This document shows, piece by piece, positions 32,116 to 37,987 of a DNA stretch of 37,987 bases. The stretch covers positions 1 through 37,987 of the forward strand of contig CAMDGJ010000004.1 in the NCBI GenBank assembly GCA_945897545.1, given 5' to 3'. The notes under the pieces are model-generated. The model was not told the DNA's origin. It did not search any database and saw only the letters and a program-made list of their open reading frames with translations. Every line of letters starts with the position of its first letter. Within the stretch, counting starts at the first letter, position 1. Origin of the DNA: Flavobacterium psychrophilum (GTDB taxonomy: Bacteria > Bacteroidota > Bacteroidia > Flavobacteriales > Flavobacteriaceae). The translations under genes and the position numbers were made by a program.

Positions 32116-33201
32116 ATGAGCATCATAAAATATAACTGGACGAAAGAAGAAATTATTGCAATTTATAAAAAACCTATGATGGATTTGCTCTACGAAGCGG
32201 CCACTATTCATAGGGAACATCACGATCCAAATGTGGTGCAAGTGTCCACTTTAGTATCTATCAAAACAGGTGGCTGCTCAGAAGATTGTGGCTATTGTCC
32301 TCAAGCAAAACGATACCATACTTCTATCAAGACCAATGATTTAATGACTGTAAGCGAGGTCAAAGAGCAGGCGGAACAAGCAAAATCAAGTGGTTCATCA
32401 CGAGTTTGTATGGGAGCAGCTTGGAGAAATGTGAAAGACGGTGATGAATTTGACCAGGTACTAGAAATGGTTCGTACCATTAACAAAATGGATATGGAAG
32501 TATGTTGCACCCTTGGAATGATTACCGAAAATCAAGCCAATCGATTGGCTGAAGCAGGTTTATACGCTTACAATCACAACATAGACACCTCCGAGGAATA
32601 TTATAAAGAAGTGATTTCGACTCGTGGTTTTGAAGACCGTTTGCAAACCATCAATAATGTCCGTAAAACAAATATCACCGTTTGTAGCGGCGGAATTATT
32701 GGAATGGGCGAAACTATTGAAGATCGCGCCGGAATGCTTGCAGCACTTTCTAGCTTAAATCCACAACCAGAATCGGTACCTATAAATGCCTTGGTTCCGG
32801 TGGAAGGAACCCCTCTCGAAGAACAAACACCTATTGAAATCTGGGAAATGATTCGAATGGTAGCAACCACCCGAATTGTTATGCCTGAAACCCAAGTAAG
32901 ATTATCGGCTGGAAGAATAAATATGAGTCGCGAAGGTCAGGCAATGTGCTTTTTGGCAGGAGCCAATTCTATTTTTTCTGGTGATAAATTGCTTACGACA
33001 CCTAACAATGATGTCAATGAGGATATGAAAATGTTCGAAATTTTAGGATTAAAAAACCAAAAACCATTTGCCAAGGTTTACCAGCGTGAAACTGTTGAAG
33101 CAGCTGATTCTAAATTTGCTCCGCTTGGCGAAAAACCAAAATGGTCAAGACCAGGACACAAGATTGAACGAAACTTAGAAGCCACAGTTAAAGGCAAATA
33201 A
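32116..33201 (+). CDS. bioB: Biotin synthase
   Basis: Radical-SAM enzyme that inserts sulfur into dethiobiotin, the last step of biotin synthesis. The radical-SAM cluster motif is C54-S-E-D-C58-G-Y-C61, and the second cluster region and substrate site are visible in SRVCMGAAWR and YNHNIDTS, followed by VCSGGIIGMGE and the late AGRINMSREGQAMCFLAGAN. 361 residues fits the Bacteroidota form with a longer C-terminus. It is separated from the other bio genes by recX and lies on the opposite strand, with its own promoter and terminator. Confidence 0.98.
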   Translation: MSIIKYNWTKEEIIAIYKKPMMDLLYEAATIHREHHDPNVVQVSTLVSIKTGGCSEDCGYCPQAKRYHTSIKTNDLMTVSEVKEQAEQAKSSGSSRVCMGAAWRNVKDGDEFDQVLEMVRTINKMDMEVCCTLGMITENQANRLAEAGLYAYNHNIDTSEEYYKEVISTRGFEDRLQTINNVRKTNITVCSGGIIGMGETIEDRAGMLAALSSLNPQPESVPINALVPVEGTPLEEQTPIEIWEMIRMVATTRIVMPETQVRLSAGRINMSREGQAMCFLAGANSIFSGDKLLTTPNNDVNEDMKMFEILGLKNQKPFAKVYQRETVEAADSKFAPLGEKPKWSRPGHKIERNLEATVKGK

Positions 33202-33249
33202 ATGCAATCACTTTGTCATTTTTAAAAATTGGTCTATCATACAAATAAA

Positions 33250-33293
33250 AAATCCCGCTATTAACAGTTTACGTCGATAGCGGGAATTTTTTA
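33250..33293 (+). terminator. bioB terminator
   Basis: TCCCGCTAT and ATAGCGGGA form a perfect 9-bp stem around a 15-nt loop, followed by TTTTTT. Confidence 0.85.
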
Positions 33294-33307
33294 AGGAATA
33301 TATCCTG

Positions 33308-33424
33308 TTAATAAATCACTTTTTCGGTAACTGTATTGCCGTTTTGTAAGCTTGTTTTGATAATCAAAACTTGATGGCTAAGCACGAAATCTGATAGTAA
33401 GAGTTCGTTGTTATTTACTTTAAC
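33308..33424 (-). pseudogene. 3' stub of a T9SS cargo gene
   Basis: On the minus strand, from a stop at 33427-33425, the frame reads VNNNELLLSDFVLSHQVLI then IKTSLQNGNTVTEKVIY and stops (TAA 33310-33308). The end (Q-V-L-I-I-K-x-x-L-x-N-G-x-x-V-x-E-K-V) closely follows the end of type IX sorting domains. Nothing upstream continues the protein, so only the last ~38 codons remain. Together with two 28-codon frames of doubtful value further upstream, it explains the 33294-33536 gap. Confidence 0.5.
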
Positions 33425-33536
33425 TTATTTATCTTTTCATTTCGGGGTTTTCTTTTTCGACCAAGCCTTCTAATAATGCCCCCAAGTGGAAGCAATGCCA
33501 TAAACAAAACTGCATAACTTTACAATTTAGTACACT

Positions 33537-34028
33537 ATGAAAGATGTTTTCTCAGTAAAAGAAGCCATTCAAAAGATAGAATATTTTTGTTCCTATCAAG
33601 AACGATGTCACGACGAAGTGGCTTCAAAATTGCGCACGATGAAAATGGATTCAGATGAAATCGACCAAATAATGGTGCATCTCATTGCTTCCAATTTCCT
33701 CAGTGAAGAACGTTTTGCCTGTAGTTTTGCCAGAGGAAAACACCGCATCAAAAATTGGGGAAAAATTAGAATTATAAATGAATTGAAATATAAAAATATT
33801 TCGCAAACCCTTATTAATATTGCACTTAAGGAAATTACTCCTGAAGATTATTCAGCCACTTTTCACACATTAGCAGAAAGACAATGGGAAACTATTGGAG
33901 AAACTAACACCTCAAAAAAACGAAAAAAGTTTTGTGATTATCTGCTTAGACGAGGTTATGAAAGCAATCTAGTTTACGATAAAGTGAAAGAATTGGAAGA
34001 ATTGGAAGGATTGAAGATTGAAGATTAA
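33537..34028 (+). CDS. recX: RecX family regulatory protein
   Basis: A 163-residue RecX, which binds RecA filaments and limits their recombinase and co-protease activity. It has the family's three-helix repeats: SVKEAIQKIEYFCSYQERCHDEV (first repeat), FLSEERFACSFARGKHRIKNWG (second, with the conserved R-x-K-x-x-x-W-G) and KKFCDYLLRRGYESNLVYDKV (third). recA is not adjacent, as usual in Bacteroidota. It is convergent with the ketoacyl synthase gene (22 nt between stops). The identification is good. Confidence 0.93.
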   Translation: MKDVFSVKEAIQKIEYFCSYQERCHDEVASKLRTMKMDSDEIDQIMVHLIASNFLSEERFACSFARGKHRIKNWGKIRIINELKYKNISQTLINIALKEITPEDYSATFHTLAERQWETIGETNTSKKRKKFCDYLLRRGYESNLVYDKVKELEELEGLKIED

Positions 34029-34050
34029 AGATTGTCAAGTAAATTGTAAA

Positions 34051-35304
34051 TCACAAAGACAACAAAACACTCACCGCATTTCCTCCAAAACCAACTGAGT
34101 TTACCAGCACTTTTTTTATACTCTTCTCATGGTTTGAAGCATTTACAACGTCAGTTAAAAAAGGAACTCCAATAAATTTCTGATGTCGCAACATCAAAAT
34201 TGCCATTTCAATGCTTAACATTCCCGAAGCTCCAAAGGTGTGACCAACCTTCCATTTATTAGAAGTAAGCATGGGCAAGGTTTCACCACCCGAGACCGAA
34301 AGTCGATCCGACGAACTAAAAACTTTTTGAATCGCTTTAAATTCCGTTAGATCTCCCGTTCTTGTTCCCGGCGCGTGCATTACGATGACATCAACTTCGG
34401 ATAAATTTGTGTTCTGCAGCGCCATTTTCATTGATTTCTGGAAACAAGTGGCTTCCGCCGAAATGGATATGTTGTGTTCCAAAATTTCGGTAGCGTAACC
34501 AATGCCTTCAATAAAAGCAAGAGCATTTTCCTTTTTACCAATTTCCAAACAACAAACGGCGGCAGCTTCGCCAAGGATTAGTGTGTTTTGTTTTTTTTCT
34601 AAATCTAAAGCGCGGCACGGATAGTAATTGACTATTTCGCTGTCATACTGAGCTTGTCGAACTGCGGCAAGCTCAGGCTGACGCTCATCTATATTCGCAT
34701 AAATTTTTAAAGCGCGCATTTGTCCTATCGTGAAATCCGTCAAAGGCGCTTCACTTCCTCCCACCAAAAACTTGTCGGTCATTCCGGCACGAAGCCAAGC
34801 CACTCCATTTAACAAAGCGTGCAGCGCAGTCGAACAAGTTATAGAGTGCGAAATTTCGGGACCCGAATTTTGCAAATCATGAGAAACCCAAGAGGAAATG
34901 TTTCCCAAAGTTGTCGTTGGCGAAGCCAAGGTTTTCACTTTGCCTGTTTTTAGGTATTCCTGATAGTGTTTTTCGAATAAATCAGTCGCACCACGTGATG
35001 ATCCTATGTTGATTCCGAAAACATCATTTGAAGTCCAACCCGCATCTTGTATGGCGTTTCGTGAAGCTGCTATTGCATATAAAACCGATTTGTCCAAAAA
35101 TTTATATTTACTATCCGATTGTTTTAACGCCTCGATTATTTCATTTGAATGTTCGTCGAGTTTAGCAACCAAAGTGTTTTTATGATCTAAAAAATGTTCA
35201 GTAAAACAATGATTGGTGTTTTGATAATTGTCCCAAATCGTTTTTGGGTCATTGCCCAAAGGTGAAATAGACGCTAGCGCAGTTATGGAGATAATTTTTG
35301 ACAA
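34051..35304 (-). CDS. Beta-ketoacyl synthase (FabF-like) of the biotin locus, with an in-frame repeat insertion
   Basis: A 417-residue condensing enzyme of the FabB/FabF thiolase fold, extending an acyl chain with a malonyl unit. The triad is visible: Cys157 (SITCSTALHALL), His310 (MHAPGTRTGD) and His355 (KWKVGHTFGASG). It lies upstream-to-downstream with bioA and bioD on the same strand, so it may help make the pimeloyl precursor, as inference; generic fatty acid or polyketide synthesis is the alternative. Between the MRALKIYAN and PCRALDLEKKQN blocks, which are a few residues apart in ordinary FabF, there are ~24 residues including ERQPELAAVRQAQYDSE, encoded by a palindromic repeat (34641-34683) that keeps the frame. 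A bioA-distal gap of 427 nt makes a shared transcript uncertain. Confidence 0.88.
   Translation of the reverse strand: MSKIISITALASISPLGNDPKTIWDNYQNTNHCFTEHFLDHKNTLVAKLDEHSNEIIEALKQSDSKYKFLDKSVLYAIAASRNAIQDAGWTSNDVFGINIGSSRGATDLFEKHYQEYLKTGKVKTLASPTTTLGNISSWVSHDLQNSGPEISHSITCSTALHALLNGVAWLRAGMTDKFLVGGSEAPLTDFTIGQMRALKIYANIDERQPELAAVRQAQYDSEIVNYYPCRALDLEKKQNTLILGEAAAVCCLEIGKKENALAFIEGIGYATEILEHNISISAEATCFQKSMKMALQNTNLSEVDVIVMHAPGTRTGDLTEFKAIQKVFSSSDRLSVSGGETLPMLTSNKWKVGHTFGASGMLSIEMAILMLRHQKFIGVPFLTDVVNASNHEKSIKKVLVNSVGFGGNAVSVLLSL
34641..34683. repeat. Palindromic dispersed repeat inside the ketoacyl synthase gene
   Basis: Arms GTCATACTGAGCTTG (34642-34656) and CAAGCTCAGGCTGAC (34668-34682) are complementary at 13 of 15 positions around an 11-nt loop. 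The arm sequence is like the GTCATACTGAGCTTGTCGAA element that I know as an intergenic repeat in Bacteroidota, here translated as part of the enzyme. Confidence 0.75.
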
Positions 35305-35339
35305 GACTTTAATTTTGGTGCAAAGGTCGTAAAAAATGG

Positions 35340-35725
35340 CAACTATTTAACCACGAGGAACACAAAGAAAACACAAAGCTCACAAAATTTTTATTCGAAA
35401 AAACATAAAAATAGCAAGCGAAGACAACAAATTTTAATTTCAACCATATGAGGCATATAGGGACATTTAAGTTGAAAACTCATTATAGCTATTAGCGGAA
35501 ATCCGTTTAATCCGTGCAAATCTGAGGCTAATTAAACCAGCCTGTTTGTCTTTTCGTAGGAATCTCAATTAAAACCATAATGCCTGAGAGACGCTTACAG
35601 CGTGACAAAAATGGGTGGAAAAAGAATCAGCGGAAATCCGTTTAATCCGTCAAACCTGCCTGTCGGCAGACTGGTCTGTGACTCAATAATAGTGAACTTC
35701 GTGCCCTCTCTGTGCCCTTTGTGGT
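35340..35725. repeat. Repeat-rich gap between bioA and the ketoacyl synthase gene
   Basis: No gene seen. Two copies of AGCGGAAATCCGTTTAATCC (from 35494 and 35629), a 22-nt hairpin at 35654-35675, and an outer inverted pair (AACCACGAGGAACACAAAG near 35350; CCCTTTGTGGTTCAAC near 35715) fill most of it. A relative of the ATCCGTTTAATCCGTG piece is found inverted at 37743-37760. Confidence 0.75.
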
Positions 35726-35731
35726 TCAACT

Positions 35732-37003
35732 TTAAACTATTTTCAATGCTTTTTCAACTACATCATACACTTTTTGCAATTGCTGGTCGGTGATAACAAA
35801 AGGAGGCAAAATGTATACAATACTGCCAACAGGTCTGATAATTATTCCGTTTTCAATAAAGAAATCATATAATCTATTGCGTAAAGTTCCGTAATAACTT
35901 TCGGAGCTTTCGGTTTTTATTTCTAAGGCAAAAATTACACCAAGCACTCGTGTTGTGGTAACTTTTGAATCAGTTTCGATTCGTTTTTGAAATGCCAAAT
36001 GGCTTTTGTTTATACGAATAATATTGTTTTGCACTTCTTGGGTTTGTAGCAAAGACAAACTTGCCAAAGCTGCCGCACAACCCGTTGGATTTCCTGTAAA
36101 AGTATGTCCGTGAAATAAAGCCTTGTTGATATCATCATCATAAAAAGCTTCGAAAATGGCTGAAGTAAAAGTGGTAATCGCCATGGGGATTGTCCCGCCA
36201 GTCAAGGCTTTTGACAAACACATCATATCAGGTTTTTCGGTTAAATAATCACATGCGAATGTTTTTCCGGTTTTTCCAAAACCCGTCATTACTTCATCAG
36301 CAATAGTGAAGACTTTATTCTCTTGACAGATTTGGATTAATTTATCTAATGAATCCGGTTCATACATCACCATTCCTGCCGCACCTTGAACCAAAGGCTC
36401 GAAGATGAATGCTGCGCAAGCGTTGTTTTTTATGGCTTCGGCCAAAGCATCAAAACTGATTTGTTCCTGTCCTTTTATTGGCACCGGAATCCGAATAATA
36501 TCAATCAACATGCCTTGAAAAGCTTCGGTAAAAAAAGAGATTCCGCTAGCTGCCATTGCCGCAAAAGTGTCTCCGTGGAAAGCATTTTCGAAAGCAATTA
36601 TCGTGGTTTTCTTCTCTCCTTTGTTATAAAAATATTGCAGCGCCACTTTGATTGCAATTTCAACAGCGGTCGAACCATTGTCTGAAAAGAATATTTTTTT
36701 TTGGTTTGTAGGTAAAATTTCCATCAGCCTTTCCCCTAAAACTACCGCAGGTTCGTGCGTAAATCCTCCAAAAAGCACATGTTCTAAAGTGGTTAATTGC
36801 TTGTAAATTGCATCGGCAATAAACTTATTAGAATGTCCAAACGGATTGACCCACCACGAAGCGATAGCATCAATATATTCTTTGCCGTTTTCATCCCAAA
36901 GTAAAGCACCATCGCCTTTTGTGATGGCAATAGCTGGTTTTGAAGTTTTATGCTGGGTATAGGGATGCCAAAGGTGTTGGCTGTCTCTTTCTTGTAAAGT
37001 CAT
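35732..37003 (-). CDS. bioA: Adenosylmethionine-8-amino-7-oxononanoate aminotransferase
   Basis: PLP enzyme of biotin synthesis; it transfers an amino group from S-adenosylmethionine to 8-amino-7-oxononanoate (KAPA) to give DAPA. The 423-residue sequence starts MTLQERDSQHLWHPYTQHK (the family's WHPYTQ motif), then ASWWVNPFGHSN, FFSDNGSTAVEIAIK, AFHGDTFAAM, the DEVMTGFGKTG cofactor Asp block and the PLP lysine in CLSKALTGG, followed by GHTFTGNPTGCAAA. I use ATG 37003; the longer frame to 37063 reads through the repeat-like AT-rich gap. Downstream of bioD by 101 nt on the same strand. Confidence 0.97.
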   Translation of the reverse strand: MTLQERDSQHLWHPYTQHKTSKPAIAITKGDGALLWDENGKEYIDAIASWWVNPFGHSNKFIADAIYKQLTTLEHVLFGGFTHEPAVVLGERLMEILPTNQKKIFFSDNGSTAVEIAIKVALQYFYNKGEKKTTIIAFENAFHGDTFAAMAASGISFFTEAFQGMLIDIIRIPVPIKGQEQISFDALAEAIKNNACAAFIFEPLVQGAAGMVMYEPDSLDKLIQICQENKVFTIADEVMTGFGKTGKTFACDYLTEKPDMMCLSKALTGGTIPMAITTFTSAIFEAFYDDDINKALFHGHTFTGNPTGCAAALASLSLLQTQEVQNNIIRINKSHLAFQKRIETDSKVTTTRVLGVIFALEIKTESSESYYGTLRNRLYDFFIENGIIIRPVGSIVYILPPFVITDQQLQKVYDVVEKALKIV

Positions 37004-37009
37004 TTTTTT

Positions 37010-37104
37010 AGAATATAGAAAATAGAGCATAGAATAAAGACTAAACTCCATAGTTGTAGGCAAAGATAGGAAAGTCTATTCTCTTTATTCTACATTCTAT
37101 TATC
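37010..37104. repeat. AT-rich imperfect inverted repeat between bioD and bioA
   Basis: Left arm (37012-37045; GAATATAGAAAATAGAGCAT, AGAATAAAGAC) and right arm (37073-37102; GTCTATTCTCTTTATTCTAC, ATTCTATTATCT) are complementary with a few changes. Both are built of AGAATA-like units. Possibly a dispersed element; it interrupts the bioD-bioA run. Confidence 0.6.
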
Positions 37105-37722
37105 TTATAAATTTAGTAAATTCTCTCGAAATAAATCAGCGTATTCTTTGATTACATTTTGGTCAAAATAAGGTTCTTCTTCAATTCTTCCAATGTGCTT
37201 AACTCCCGTTTTATTCAAAATAATAGATTCGGTCGCTTTATTTTCGTATCCGCTAAAAATGATTCCGGCAATGTCGATTTTTCTACTTTTTAGGGCTTCG
37301 ATAGTAAGCAAAGTATGATTGATACTTCCTAAATAATGTCTGGAAACAACGATTACTTTATATTTTGGCTTTATTAAATCAACGACACATTCCGAATCAT
37401 TTAAAGGTACAAAAACGCCTCCAGCGCCTTCTATTACAAGATGATTTTTTGTTTGAGGTTCTTTGATGTTTTCTATTTCAATGGTAATTCCATCCAATGC
37501 AGCAGCATAGTGTGGACTAGCTGACGTATTTAGCTTATAGCTGTTCGGATGGATTACTGTTTTTGTATTGGATATTAAAGATCTAATTTTATGACTGTCA
37601 GAATTGTCCAAATCACCTGCCTGGATGGGTTTCCAATAATCAGCTTCTAGTGCTTCGACAACAATAGATGAGGCGATGGTTTTGCCTACATCGGTTGATA
37701 TTCCTGTAATAAATAGTTTCAT
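37105..37722 (-). CDS. bioD: Dethiobiotin synthetase
   Basis: ATP- and CO2-dependent ring closure of DAPA to dethiobiotin, the step between BioA and BioB. The 205-residue sequence begins with the P-loop MKLFITGISTDVGKT (Gly7-Thr15), then YWKPIQAGDLDNSDS (Lys and Asp of the substrate site), SASPHYAA and the LVIEGAGGVFVPL switch region. Typical length. It opens the minus-strand bio run bioD - bioA - (gap) - ketoacyl synthase. bioF, which makes the BioA substrate, is not in the window and may lie to the right or elsewhere. Confidence 0.96.
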   Translation of the reverse strand: MKLFITGISTDVGKTIASSIVVEALEADYWKPIQAGDLDNSDSHKIRSLISNTKTVIHPNSYKLNTSASPHYAAALDGITIEIENIKEPQTKNHLVIEGAGGVFVPLNDSECVVDLIKPKYKVIVVSRHYLGSINHTLLTIEALKSRKIDIAGIIFSGYENKATESIILNKTGVKHIGRIEEEPYFDQNVIKEYADLFRENLLNL

Positions 37723-37742
37723 AGAAATTGGGCCACAGATGA

Positions 37743-37760
37743 CACGGATTAAACGGATTT
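37743..37760. repeat. Dispersed-repeat piece, inverted copy
   Basis: CACGGATTAAACGGATTT is the reverse complement of AAATCCGTTTAATCCGTG at 35499-35516. It lies between bioD and the GxxExxY-like stub. Confidence 0.7.
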
Positions 37761-37771
37761 ACACCGATTAC

Positions 37772-37855
37772 TTAATCTTTTCGGTTGTTTGTAAAAATAA
37801 GTCTTTTAATTTCTGGCTTTTCACCAAAGTTTAATAATAAATGCGAATCAAGGGT
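37772..37855 (-). pseudogene. 3' stub resembling a GxxExxY-family gene
   Basis: The minus strand reads LDSHLLLNFGEKPEIKRLIF then TNNRKD and stop (TAA 37774-37772). The LLLNFG-x-x-x-E-x-K-R pattern is the typical C-terminus of small GxxExxY proteins, from my memory of that family. Upstream the frame becomes AT-rich and loses family resemblance, so only the tail remains. The last ~130 nt of the window show nothing else. Confidence 0.5.
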
Positions 37856-37987
37856 TGAAAAAAGTATAAAAAAAGAAAGAAATATCTTTCAATAAATTAG
37901 TTTAATAAGCTGATAATCAGTATATTTATAGTGTATTCAACGCACATTTAAATATATGATTAATCAGCCTAAAGCCCTAAAATTAAT

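Noticed and set aside
35602..35793. Plus-strand 63-codon frame near the bioA 3' end
   Set aside because: It consists of dispersed-repeat sequence and then antisense to bioA.

Overview
The window is an AT-rich chromosomal segment of a member of the Bacteroidota, almost certainly Flavobacterium or a close relative. Evidence: type IX secretion (T9SS) cargo with C-terminal sorting domains, promoters with the Bacteroidota -7 box TAnnTTTG, lipoprotein-rich gene sets, no consistent strong Shine-Dalgarno sites, several TTG starts, and intergenic palindromic repeats of the kind common in flavobacterial genomes. The genus is an inference; no rRNA is present.

Layout. 1-7.6 kb (+): GNAT acetyltransferase, a polysaccharide flippase, dUTPase (dut), a sugar-phosphate nucleotidyltransferase with a left-handed beta-helix tail, then a tight trio of TPR protein, DUF4292/LolB-like lipoprotein and a catalytically degenerate EnvC-type LytM protein. 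7.7-10.9 kb (-): an operon for an outer-membrane barrel, GNA1162, DUF4810, a PEGA-like lipoprotein and CsgG, preceded by a 63-codon lipoprotein reading frame that has ATA where ATG is expected. 10.9-13.1 kb: a scarred accessory patch with a gutted and an intact copy of a small HTH regulator module, a truncated XRE regulator fused to a 53-bp copy of the transglutaminase 3' end, a PEGA lipoprotein and tRNA-Arg(CCT). 13.1-16.7 kb (-): transglutaminase, alpha-E protein, a tryptophan-rich mini-ORF and a circularly permuted ATP-grasp, a probable peptide/amide-ligase pathway. 17-20.8 kb: TonB-dependent receptor (+) facing a cytochrome c / PQQ-type sugar dehydrogenase pair (-).

20.8-25.1 kb is accessory: an ~84-bp duplicated repeat, a second tRNA-Arg copy with a broken acceptor pair, ~900 bp without a recognisable gene, a Fic protein behind a perfect palindrome, a LamG T9SS protein with a damaged 5' end, and tRNA-Leu(CAA). 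25.4-34 kb (+) is mostly housekeeping: prs, rplY/ctc, pth, an M43 metalloprotease secreted by T9SS, ribF, a small membrane protein, bioB and recX. 34-37.7 kb (-): a beta-ketoacyl synthase with bioA and bioD, which with bioB makes biotin synthesis a main theme of the right end. The window closes with what looks like the 3' stub of a GxxExxY-type gene next to dispersed repeats.

The points most worth a second look are an in-frame palindromic repeat inside the ketoacyl synthase, the 53-bp perfect direct repeat with its fused XRE remnant, the duplicated HTH module beside lipoprotein genes, the CsgG/PEGA/GNA1162 envelope operon, and the mini-ORF inside the ATP-grasp/alpha-E cluster. All family names come from reading motifs by eye; no database search was run.
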